A DNA stretch of 59,253 bases, from assembly GCA_934162265.1 (NCBI GenBank), contig CAKPHZ010000005.1, forward strand, positions 1 through 59,253. Direction: 5' to 3'. Shown here piece by piece: positions 1 through 6,738 of this stretch (position 1 is its first letter; the number at the start of each line of letters is the position of its first letter). The stretch comes from an uncultured Bacilli bacterium. GTDB taxonomy: Bacteria > Bacillota_I > Bacilli_A > RF39 > UBA660. The position numbers and the translations under genes are program-made. The notes below the pieces were generated by a model. The model was not told where the DNA came from. It did not search any database and saw only the letters and a list, made by a program, of their open reading frames with translations.

Positions 1-420
1 ATTAGTTGTTTGTCCCTTTTTAACAAGAGGAGTTATAGTTTCATTAATAGAGTGTATTTCTTCTAAAGTTAGATTAACGCCTTGTCTACAAGATTTGATT
101 AAATCTTCATAATCTTTTTGAGCTTCTCTAGCATAATAGGTCCATCTGATTTTTCTACAACCACTTCTGGATTTACAGCCATTACAAACATAAGGAGAAT
201 GATTTAATCTTTCACAAGATAAATCTAAATCTGGATGATTTATTTTATAATTATTCCAAGATGTTGGTTCAGAATATTTTCTATTTCTATCAACTTCTCT
301 TAAAATAGTAGAATGGCTTCTATTTAATTCTTTAGCAATTTGATTTATGGATTTATTTTGATTTAATCCATCTTCAATATTTTTTCTATCTTCATAAGAT
401 AGATGAGAATAATTTGTCAT
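1..420 (-). CDS. IS30-family transposase, N-terminal part (runs off the window)
   Basis: An open frame of 140 codons reads leftward from an ATG at 420 to the window edge without a stop. The protein begins MTNYSHLSYEDR, then shows a helix-turn-helix (NQIAKELNRSHSTILREV) typical of the IS30 N-terminal DNA-binding domain. A cysteine cluster follows (residues about 72-93, C-E-R, V-C-N-G-C, S-G-C-R), as in many Firmicute IS30 transposases. The DDE catalytic domain would lie outside the window. A strong Shine-Dalgarno (complement of CCTCCTT, 429-435) precedes the start and sits in the loop of a perfect inverted repeat. The family call is from motifs only; whether the element is intact cannot be judged. 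Confidence 0.85.
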   Translation of the reverse strand, partial: MTNYSHLSYEDRKNIEDGLNQNKSINQIAKELNRSHSTILREVDRNRKYSEPTSWNNYKINHPDLDLSCERLNHSPYVCNGCKSRSGCRKIRWTYYAREAQKDYEDLIKSCRQGVNLTLEEIHSINETITPLVKKGQTTN

Positions 421-444
421 TTTCAATGCCTCCTTAATGACAAA
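413..444 (-). promoter_or_regulatory. Inverted repeat enclosing the transposase ribosome binding site and start codon
   Basis: TTTGTCATT (413-421) and AATGACAAA (436-444) are perfect 9-bp complements separated by 14 nt. In the transposase mRNA the loop holds the AAGGAGG motif and the AUG lies in the 3' stem arm. A hairpin here would hide the translation start. Insertion sequences are known to use such structures to block translation from read-through transcripts; this use is inferred. Confidence 0.55.
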
Positions 445-487
445 CAAATTGCTTAAGAAGATATTATATATGTTTCTAAAACTTATT

Positions 488-502
488 GCACATTAATTGT
501 GC
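488..502. repeat. Small inverted repeat near the probable IS right end
   Basis: GCACA-TTAAT-TGTGC forms a 5-bp stem with a 5-nt loop about 70 bp upstream of the transposase start. It may mark the region of the element's terminal repeat, but without the left end of the element the true terminal inverted repeat and target duplication cannot be identified. The rest of 445-557 shows nothing else recognisable. Confidence 0.3.
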
Positions 503-557
503 CCTTTCAATAAAAATCTACACTTTTTTTCTTTTTTGATAAATTTTAGAATTTTAC

Positions 558-586
558 TTGAAAAAAATAAAGGATAACGGTATACT
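558..586 (+). promoter_or_regulatory. Sigma-A type promoter of the aldehyde dehydrogenase gene
   Basis: TTGAAA (558-563), a 17-nt spacer and TATACT (581-586). Transcription would start near 593, just before a small hairpin (595-611). Confidence 0.75.
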
Positions 587-594
587 AAAAATAT

Positions 595-611
595 AATACC
601 AAGAGGGTATT
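595..611 (+). promoter_or_regulatory. Hairpin or operator between promoter and ribosome binding site
   Basis: AATACC (595-600) and GGTATT (606-611) are perfect complements around a 5-nt loop, placed at the predicted transcription start of the dehydrogenase gene and just before GGAGG (619-623). It could be a repressor operator or a 5' mRNA stem; the sequence does not decide. Confidence 0.35.
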
Positions 612-627
612 AAATAGAGGAGGAAAA

Positions 628-2064
628 ATGAAAAGTTTAATTGGAAAAGAATGGCGCGACGCAAAAGATGGAAGCGTTATTGAAGTAAAAAATCCAGCAA
701 CTAATGAACTTATTGATACTGTACCAAGTCTATCAGCTGAAGAAGTAAATGAAGCAGTAGATTATGCTTATAATGCACAGAAAGATTGGGCAAAATTATC
801 TATTCATGAAAGATGTGAAATTTTATCAAAATTTGTTAGTTTAGTAGAAAGAGATAAAGATTCTTTAGCAAAAACTTTATCTGATGAAACAGGAAAACCT
901 ATTAAAGAAGCATATAATGAAATTGCAAATATCTCTATTGGGGTACCTGCATATGTAGAAAAAATTAAACATGACTATGGGAACATGATCCCAAGAGGAA
1001 CAGAAAAGGGACAAGAAAATACAATTCAATATACAATTCAACAACCATTAGGAGTAATGGTAGCAATTATTCCATTTAATTTCCCAAGTGATATCTTTAT
1101 AAATAAGATTCCACCTGCATTATTAATGGGAAATGCAGCAATCTTAAAACCTGCTAGTGTAAATCCATTGACTCTAACCAAATATGTTGAATTATTAGTA
1201 GAAGCTGGAGTACCTGCAGGAGTTATCTCTGTTGTACATGGATCAGGAAAAGTAGTAGGAGAAGCATTAACTTCAAATAAAAAAGTTTCTATTGTAAGCT
1301 TGACTGGTTCAACAGCAGCTGGTATTGATGCAGCAGAAAGATGTGCTTCGCACTTAGCACACTCATCACTAGAACTAGGAGGAAACGATGCTTTCATTTT
1401 ATGTGAAGATGGAGATATAGATTTAGCTGTAGAAGAAACAGTATGGGGAAGACTTTATAATACAGGACAAGTTTGCTGTGCTAGTAAAAGATTTTTAATT
1501 CAAAATTCAGTAAAACAACAATATATTGACAAAATGATTGAAAAGATTAAAACTTTAAAAGTAGGATATCCAAGTGAAATGGATACAGATATTGGTTGTC
1601 TAATTAGTGAAGAAGCAGCTATTGAGGTAGAAAGTCAAGTCAATAAAACAGTAGAACAAGGAGCAAAAGTAGTCTACGGAGGAAGAAGAAATGGTGCTTT
1701 CTATGAACCAACTATACTTGATGGCATTACCAAAGATATGGATGTAGCAAAAGATATGGAAATTTTTGGACCAGTCATCTCAGTTATAGGTTTTGATACA
1801 ATAGAAGAAGCAGTAGAAATTGCTAACCAATCTATTTACGGATTATCAGGATCTATCATTACCAAAGATATGAATAAAGCCATCAAAGTAAGTGAAATGA
1901 TGGAATGTGGTGGATTTGTTATTAATGGAGCAAGTTTCTTTAGAAGTTTTGAACAACCATTTGGTGGATGGAAATATTCTGGAATTGGAAATGAAGGAAT
2001 AATGACAACTTTAAGGGAAATGTCTAGAACAAAGACTGTTATTCTAAAAAATATTACAAAATAA
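628..2064 (+). CDS. NAD(P)-dependent aldehyde dehydrogenase
   Basis: A full-length (478 aa) member of the aldehyde dehydrogenase superfamily, which oxidises aldehydes to acids or acyl esters. It shows the Rossmann segment with PFNFP around residue 150, the general base glutamate in LELGG (E249) and the nucleophile in GQVC (C283). The C-terminal part has IFGPV and the PFGGWKYSG motif near the end. The closest families by look are succinate-semialdehyde, lactaldehyde and glyceraldehyde-3-phosphate (GapN-like) dehydrogenases; the substrate cannot be read from the sequence. It has its own promoter, a strong GGAGG site 5 nt upstream of the ATG and a terminator, so it is monocistronic. Confidence 0.92.
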   Translation: MKSLIGKEWRDAKDGSVIEVKNPATNELIDTVPSLSAEEVNEAVDYAYNAQKDWAKLSIHERCEILSKFVSLVERDKDSLAKTLSDETGKPIKEAYNEIANISIGVPAYVEKIKHDYGNMIPRGTEKGQENTIQYTIQQPLGVMVAIIPFNFPSDIFINKIPPALLMGNAAILKPASVNPLTLTKYVELLVEAGVPAGVISVVHGSGKVVGEALTSNKKVSIVSLTGSTAAGIDAAERCASHLAHSSLELGGNDAFILCEDGDIDLAVEETVWGRLYNTGQVCCASKRFLIQNSVKQQYIDKMIEKIKTLKVGYPSEMDTDIGCLISEEAAIEVESQVNKTVEQGAKVVYGGRRNGAFYEPTILDGITKDMDVAKDMEIFGPVISVIGFDTIEEAVEIANQSIYGLSGSIITKDMNKAIKVSEMMECGGFVINGASFFRSFEQPFGGWKYSGIGNEGIMTTLREMSRTKTVILKNITK

Positions 2065-2073
2065 TAAATCAAA

Positions 2074-2130
2074 AAAATACTTCTCTAGTTTTTGCCTTAT
2101 TTAAGGTTTAAACTAAGTAAGTATTTTACT
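2074..2130 (+). terminator. Rho-independent terminator after the aldehyde dehydrogenase gene
   Basis: AAAATACTT (2074-2082) pairs with AAGTATTTT (2119-2127). The stem continues through TAGTTT/AAACTA past a 3-nt mismatch and has an inner CCTT/AAGG hairpin. A further AAAAATAATG/CATTATTTTT stem (about 2143-2182) overlaps the end of the converging sortase gene and would serve it. Confidence 0.65.
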
Positions 2131-2173
2131 TTAATATGTATTAAAAATAATGGTAATTGAAAATAAGTTATCA

Positions 2174-3067
2174 TTATTTTTTTGACATTTTAATTAATTT
2201 AGCATGTACAACTGTTCTTTTCGTATCAGAATAGCAAGTACTTAGTGTCAAAATTTTATCATTAGTATTTAAAGAAGTATTAAAATTATATTTACTTCTT
2301 TTTTTTATGGTATCCAAAAAATTTTGATACTCCTCATCATCTTTAAACGAGGTAGTAATATAATAAGTTTCTTCTTTTATCACATAAACAGAAAAAATTT
2401 GCCATAAACTATCTTCATTAGGAGTAGAAATTTTAATAACATGATTGTCTTTATTGGCATACCAATTTTTTTTAAGAACATTACTAAGAGAACCGAACAT
2501 TGTTTTATCCAAGCGGCTATGTGCATATAAAACATTATTCTTATCTGACAAATTCTTGTGATTTCTAAAATCAAGAAAAACCCATCCTGCATCATTTTTT
2601 GACTTATCATAAGAGTGATTAAGATAATACTCATTATCAGAAGTTTGTACAAAGGGATAATTAATATTTGTATGATTCACATTTATCCAACCAACTGTAT
2701 CATTATTTTTCTTAATTAATTCATCAAATTTTACTTGAATTAAAGGAATTTTAATATAATACCAATAATCACTTTCTTTATCTTTAGGTTCATTAACATT
2801 CATTGTATTCTTCTCATCCACTTGTGTTATAGTGTCATCAATATCTTTAACAACATTAGCAGTATTTTGATTATCTTGATTCCAATTTACTAGTATAAAA
2901 AGACAGAAAAGAAAAGTAATACAAAAAATGATAACAAAGACGAAAAGTACCCATTTTTTTAGCCTTCTTTTTCTTTTTGTTTTATGTTTTGTTATTCCAA
3001 TATTCTTTAAATATTCTTCCTTAATAGGCAAATCATAATGGGAAATATTTTGATTCTTCTTATTCAT
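2174..3067 (-). CDS. srtB: Class B sortase
   Basis: A 297-aa membrane-anchored cysteine transpeptidase that attaches surface proteins to peptidoglycan. A basic N-terminal stretch (residues 28-38) and a single membrane helix (about 38-60) anchor it with the catalytic domain outside. The catalytic triad is visible: H183 in LYAHSR, C278 in TLSTC and R284 in KRTVV. The D-x-T-M-F-G segment after the histidine and the long domain fit class B. It is divergent from a secreted protein ending in an NPST-hydrophobic-basic signal (3194-4681), a likely substrate, since class B enzymes use NPxT-type motifs. The start has only a modest GGTGA site upstream. Confidence 0.88.
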   Translation of the reverse strand: MNKKNQNISHYDLPIKEEYLKNIGITKHKTKRKRRLKKWVLFVFVIIFCITFLFCLFILVNWNQDNQNTANVVKDIDDTITQVDEKNTMNVNEPKDKESDYWYYIKIPLIQVKFDELIKKNNDTVGWINVNHTNINYPFVQTSDNEYYLNHSYDKSKNDAGWVFLDFRNHKNLSDKNNVLYAHSRLDKTMFGSLSNVLKKNWYANKDNHVIKISTPNEDSLWQIFSVYVIKEETYYITTSFKDDEEYQNFLDTIKKRSKYNFNTSLNTNDKILTLSTCYSDTKRTVVHAKLIKMSKK

Positions 3068-3084
3068 AAAAATTCACCATATTA

Positions 3085-3113
3085 ATTATACTAAAGCTAG
3101 TTTACAAAATCAA
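3085..3113 (-). promoter_or_regulatory. Promoter of the class B sortase gene
   Basis: Read on the minus strand: TTGATT (complement of 3108-3113), a 17-nt spacer and TATAAT (complement of 3085-3090), 18 bp upstream of the sortase start codon. Confidence 0.65.
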
Positions 3114-3141
3114 TAATTGTCATTTAAATTAAACAGGATAG

Positions 3142-3170
3142 TTTACATTCTAAAAAAGATATGTTATGAT
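3142..3170 (+). promoter_or_regulatory. Promoter of the beta-helix surface protein gene
   Basis: TTTACA (3142-3147), 17-nt spacer and TATGAT (3165-3170). A GAGGAGG ribosome binding site (3181-3187) precedes the ATG at 3194. Confidence 0.7.
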
Positions 3171-3193
3171 TATTAACATAGAGGAGGAAAAAA

Positions 3194-4681
3194 ATGAAAA
3201 GGAGTTATAAACTAGCTTTGCTTCTTTCGTTAGTAGTACCATTTTCTGTCAATGCAGCTTCTGAAAAAGTTACTACTAACGAAGAGTTGACGAAATGTAT
3301 TTCGGAAAATCAAGAATGTACAATCGATAGTGCCATAACAGTAGAGAAAATTACAATTGATGGTAAAAATGTAACAATTGATTTGAATGGAAATACATTA
3401 ACTTCAACGATTATTGTAAAAGGTAAAGCAAATTTAACGATTACAGATTCTAAAGGAAATGGGGAAGTGGTTAGCAGCAGTAAAGGTAATCGAACTGTTA
3501 CTGTAAATGAAGGAAGTCAATTTACATTAGAGAATGGAACGATACGTTCTTTAAAAAACGATGGAGTGGCAGCATACAGTGGAAATTTTTTAATGAATGG
3601 TGGAAAAGTTATTGCTCAAGAAATGGGTATTGTGTATTTTAACGGTGCCAATGTTACAATTAATAAAGGAACAATTGAAACAAAAGATAATTGTGCTATG
3701 GGAGATAATGGAACAGCAGGAGCAGGTGGCAATACTGTCCATGTAAATGGTGGAAATTTAATTAGTAATATTAGTAGTCCCGGTTATATATCTTGTGGGA
3801 TATATAATGCCAATGACACAACATTAACGGTTAAATCAGGAACAAAGATAACTGCAAATAAAGGAGGAGCTGGTATCGTAATTAGAGGAGGAAAAGTTAC
3901 TGTTGATAATCAAGTAATTAAAGATATGGTAACAGGAAATTCCGAAGGAAGAGTAGGTGACTCCAGAGTAATTGTATCTGGAAAAGTAGTAAAAGATTAT
4001 TCTTCTAATTATCCGGCTAAAAACACTATAGATGTTCAAATTAATTATAATACAGTTTCTAGCAGCGAAGGTTCAACTAATTTATCAAATAAACAAGAAA
4101 ATGCCTTGAATGAAGAAATCAAAAAAATCATCAATAATAATACAATAGAAAAATTAAATAATGTAGATTTAGCCGATATTTCAATTAAAACAGTAGTAAA
4201 GAATATTACCGAAAAAGAAAAAGAATCAGCAATTGAAAAAGTAAAAGATGTTCTTAAAGATTTTAAAAATGGACAAGTCTTAGACTTAGGTGTAGTAGTA
4301 AACAATAAAGATAATGTAATAGCTAATCTTACTGAAACATCTAATAAAATTCCATTTGGAATTGATGTAAGTACCATTGCAACAAATGATAAATTAAATT
4401 ATGAATTTCAAATTATTAGATGTCATATTGATGCAGATGGTAAAGAACAGATTGAAGTACTTGATTCTGCATATGACCCAACTAATCATGTTGTCACTTT
4501 TGAAACAGATAAATTTTCTACTTATTTAATCAATTATAAAACTTCCCAAAAGACTGAAGATTCTAAAACAGAAGTAACGAATCCTAGTACATTTGATGGA
4601 ATTATTATTTTTGGTATAATTGGCTTACTGTCTCTAGTTGGCTTAGGGAGAACTTTAAAAACATTAAAAAATAGAGGATAA
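3194..4681 (+). CDS. Secreted beta-helix surface protein with NPST sorting signal
   Basis: A 495-aa exported protein. Residues 1-22 form a signal peptide ending in an A-x-A-type site (VNAAS). Residues about 50-250 have regular short beta-strand repeats rich in G, N, T and V, as in right-handed parallel beta-helix (pectin-lyase-like) proteins. A helical, charged stretch (about 290-360) follows. The C terminus has NPST (463-466), a hydrophobic segment (about 470-484) and a basic tail, the layout of a cell-wall sorting signal. The motif is NPxT rather than LPxTG, matching the class B type. No catalytic residues of a lyase are evident, so an adhesin or structural role is as likely as an enzyme. 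Monocistronic, divergent from the sortase. Confidence 0.8.
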   Translation: MKRSYKLALLLSLVVPFSVNAASEKVTTNEELTKCISENQECTIDSAITVEKITIDGKNVTIDLNGNTLTSTIIVKGKANLTITDSKGNGEVVSSSKGNRTVTVNEGSQFTLENGTIRSLKNDGVAAYSGNFLMNGGKVIAQEMGIVYFNGANVTINKGTIETKDNCAMGDNGTAGAGGNTVHVNGGNLISNISSPGYISCGIYNANDTTLTVKSGTKITANKGGAGIVIRGGKVTVDNQVIKDMVTGNSEGRVGDSRVIVSGKVVKDYSSNYPAKNTIDVQINYNTVSSSEGSTNLSNKQENALNEEIKKIINNNTIEKLNNVDLADISIKTVVKNITEKEKESAIEKVKDVLKDFKNGQVLDLGVVVNNKDNVIANLTETSNKIPFGIDVSTIATNDKLNYEFQIIRCHIDADGKEQIEVLDSAYDPTNHVVTFETDKFSTYLINYKTSQKTEDSKTEVTNPSTFDGIIIFGIIGLLSLVGLGRTLKTLKNRG

Positions 4682-4710
4682 CATTTAAATTAAATTTATT
4701 TTCAGAAAAT

Positions 4711-4772
4711 AAAATACTTACTTAGCTTGAAAATCTATAAAAAATCTTCAAGATGAATAAGTATTTTTCTTT
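4711..4772 (+). terminator. Rho-independent terminator after the surface protein gene
   Basis: AAAATACTTA (4711-4720) pairs with TAAGTATTTT (4758-4767), with an inner CTTGAA/TTCAAG stem, followed by a T-rich run. Confidence 0.7.
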
Positions 4773-4783
4773 TTTTAAAAAAA

Positions 4784-4810
4784 TTAGCAATTATTTATTG
4801 ACATTGCTAA
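4784..4810. promoter_or_regulatory. CIRCE-like HrcA operator 1 (hrcA operon)
   Basis: TTAGCAAT (4784-4791), 11 nt, ATTGCTAA (4803-4810): a perfect inverted repeat of 27 bp overall, the same length as the classic TTAGCACTC-N9-GAGTGCTAA box. It overlaps the -35 hexamer of the hrcA promoter, so bound HrcA would block RNA polymerase. The identical half-sites occur before clpB (18766-18792). Confidence 0.85.
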
Positions 4811-4826
4811 TATAATATATTATAAT
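4798..4826 (+). promoter_or_regulatory. Consensus promoter of the hrcA-grpE-dnaK-dnaJ operon
   Basis: TTGACA (4798-4803), 17-nt spacer, TATAAT (4821-4826): a perfect sigma-A consensus, with the -35 lying inside the first CIRCE-like box. Such a strong promoter fits a system held down by a repressor. Confidence 0.9.
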
Positions 4827-4830
4827 GAAT

Positions 4831-4857
4831 CTAGCATTCAGAAAAAGGAATTGCTAA
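4831..4857. promoter_or_regulatory. Second, degenerate CIRCE-like box before hrcA
   Basis: CTAGCATTC (4831-4839), 9 nt, AATTGCTAA (4849-4857): the same 27-bp architecture with imperfect arms. It lies just after the predicted transcription start, and its right arm runs into the AAGGAG ribosome binding site (4856-4861). It could be a second HrcA site or a leader hairpin that limits hrcA translation. Confidence 0.55.
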
Positions 4858-4870
4858 GGAGTGGTAAAAG

Positions 4871-5866
4871 ATGATATCTGAAAGAGAAAATCAAATTTTA
4901 AGAATCATTGTAGAAGAATATATCAAAACAGCGAAACCAGTAAGTTCCTCTCATATTTGTAAAAACATCAAATGTTCTAGTGCCACCGTTCGTAATGAAA
5001 TGGTATACTTAGAAGATTTAGGATATTTAGAAAAAAATCACTTTGCATCAGGAAGAATTCCTAGTGAAAAGGGATATAAATATTATGTAGATAACCTAAT
5101 GCAACCAAAGAATATGACAGGAGAAGATATGCTAAAACTACAAACTATTTTTAAAAATCAATCTCTTGATTTATCTGATACAATCAAAAAAAGTATCGAA
5201 ATCGTATCAGAAATTACCAATTACACTTCAATAGTATTAGGAACTAGTGCTAAGGCTAATCGCTTAAAGCAAGTAGAAATTGTTCCATTAGAAGAAAATA
5301 AAATTCTAACAATTGTTATTACAGATAAAGGAATTGTCGAACATAAAAATTTATACTTACCAAGTACTATTTCTACAGAAGATGTTAGAAAAACAGTAGA
5401 GTTAATCAACAAATTAGTAGTAGGAACACCTATTAATGAAATCTCTGAAAAACTAGAGTACGAAGTAAAACCAATTATTGGTAAGTATGTTAAACAACAC
5501 GAAGTATTATACAATGCCTTTTATGATGCCTTCTCAGAATTTACAAGTAGTAATAATGATGTCCATTTCGTAGGAAAAAATAATTTTCTAAAACAACCAG
5601 AGTTTTCTAACATTGAAAAAGTAAAAGAGATTCTTTCTAAATTTGAGGATGTTAGTTCTATTAAGGAAGAAGAAAACAATGGTATTCATATCTATGTTGG
5701 AAGTGAATCAGAAATTACCAATGATACATCTGTTATAAAAACAAAATATAATGTAAATGGAGAAGAAGGAACAATTGCAATTGTAGGACCAAAAAGAATG
5801 GAATATGATAAAGTAGTTAGTCTACTAGATTATATCAAAAGTCATTTAGGAGGCGGAAATGAGTAA
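4871..5866 (+). CDS. hrcA: Heat-inducible transcription repressor HrcA
   Basis: A 331-aa repressor that binds CIRCE operators and is kept active by GroEL in known systems. The N-terminal winged helix (residues about 1-75) carries the family signatures VEEYIKTAKPVSS, SSATVRNEM and ASGRIPSEKGY. A GAF-like core (about 100-320) follows, ending with IVGPKRMEYDKVVSLLDYI. Length is normal for the family. It is the first gene of the heat-shock operon behind CIRCE-like boxes, so it should repress itself. The AAGGAG at 4856-4861 supports the ATG at 4871. It overlaps grpE by 8 nt. Confidence 0.96.
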   Translation: MISERENQILRIIVEEYIKTAKPVSSSHICKNIKCSSATVRNEMVYLEDLGYLEKNHFASGRIPSEKGYKYYVDNLMQPKNMTGEDMLKLQTIFKNQSLDLSDTIKKSIEIVSEITNYTSIVLGTSAKANRLKQVEIVPLEENKILTIVITDKGIVEHKNLYLPSTISTEDVRKTVELINKLVVGTPINEISEKLEYEVKPIIGKYVKQHEVLYNAFYDAFSEFTSSNNDVHFVGKNNFLKQPEFSNIEKVKEILSKFEDVSSIKEEENNGIHIYVGSESEITNDTSVIKTKYNVNGEEGTIAIVGPKRMEYDKVVSLLDYIKSHLGGGNE

Positions 5867-6485
5867 ACATAAAAGTCATCATGAAAAAGAAATGGTTACT
5901 GCACCAGAAGAACAAGAAGTATTAAAGGAAGAAAATACTAATCAAGAAGTACCTGTGAAAGAAAAAGAATGCAAGTGCAGTAAAGAAAAAGAAAAAACAA
6001 TAGAATTACAAAAAGAACTAGAAGATGGTAAAAAGCAAATAGAAGTTTTGAATCAAAAAATTGGTTCTATGCAAGAAGCACTTTTAAGAAATCAAGCTGA
6101 ATTGCAAAACTATAAAAGAAGAAAAGAAGAAGAAAGTGAGAAAGTATTAAAGTATAAAAATGAAGATTTAATCAAAGAATTATTAACTATCGTGGATAAC
6201 TTCGAAAGAGCAATCTCGATGGATGATAATGATTTATCTGATGAAGTATCTAAATTTTTAGCAGGATTTAAATTAATCTATACTACAACAGTAGGAATTT
6301 TAAATAAATTTGAAGTAAAAGAAATTAGTGCTGAAGGAATAGAATTTGATCCTGAATATCATCATGCAGTCCTAACTGACCATGATGAGTCTAAACCGGC
6401 AGGTGTTGTCTTAGAAGTATTACAAAAAGGTTATATGTATAAAGACAGAGTAATAAGACCTGCTATGGTAAAGGTAAATGAGTAA
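5859..6485 (+). CDS. grpE: GrpE nucleotide exchange factor of DnaK
   Basis: A 208-aa co-chaperone that releases ADP from DnaK. The N-terminal 50 residues are charged and disordered-looking with a small C-K-C-S motif. A long coiled coil (about 45-115) follows, with the family segment RNQAELQNYKRR. The C-terminal beta domain has EFDPEYHHAVL and GYMYKDRVIRPAMVKV. The ribosome binding site GGAGG lies within the end of hrcA and the genes overlap by 8 nt, indicating translational coupling. Confidence 0.95.
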   Translation: MSKHKSHHEKEMVTAPEEQEVLKEENTNQEVPVKEKECKCSKEKEKTIELQKELEDGKKQIEVLNQKIGSMQEALLRNQAELQNYKRRKEEESEKVLKYKNEDLIKELLTIVDNFERAISMDDNDLSDEVSKFLAGFKLIYTTTVGILNKFEVKEISAEGIEFDPEYHHAVLTDHDESKPAGVVLEVLQKGYMYKDRVIRPAMVKVNE

Positions 6486-6495
6486 GGAGATATAA

Positions 6496-6720
6496 ATGGA
6501 TAAAGAAAAGATAAAAGATATCATTTATCTCATTATAGCAATATTACTATCTTACTTTGCTATTCGCTTTATGATTTGGGCATTACCATTTATTTTGGTT
6601 GCTTTACTTGCTTATTTCATTTATGAAAAATTAAAGACAAGTGATAAAAAAGTGAATAGCAATAAAAAGAAGAAGAAAAAAATAGTCATTATTGACGAAG
6701 AAAGTCATGATAATAAATAA
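6496..6720 (+). CDS. Small two-helix membrane protein inside the dnaK operon
   Basis: A 74-aa protein with its own AAGGAG site, 10 nt after grpE and 18 nt before dnaK. Residues 8-22 and 28-45 are hydrophobic and look like two membrane helices separated by a short turn (R-F-M-I-W). A lysine-rich cytosolic tail follows (eight lysines around 57-64) and an acidic end. It matches no family I can name. Its position between grpE and dnaK means it is co-expressed with the chaperones and under HrcA control. A membrane-linked heat-shock role is only inferred from the context. Confidence 0.75.
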   Translation: MDKEKIKDIIYLIIAILLSYFAIRFMIWALPFILVALLAYFIYEKLKTSDKKVNSNKKKKKKIVIIDEESHDNK

Positions 6721-6738
6721 AAGGAAAGGTGAATAATT

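Noticed and set aside
1038..1397. 119-aa minus-strand frame inside the aldehyde dehydrogenase gene
   Set aside because: It mirrors a conserved coding sequence, has no ribosome binding site and no protein-like pattern; a shadow frame. The same holds for other frames antisense to hrcA, dnaK, dnaJ, alaS, clpB, lepA and ffh.
2380..2652. 90-aa minus-strand frame overlapping the sortase in another frame
   Set aside because: It lies inside the well-supported class B sortase and has no upstream signals.
3194..4681. Functional pectate lyase
   Set aside because: Only the beta-helix repeat look is present; no conserved catalytic residues could be identified, so an enzyme call is not justified.
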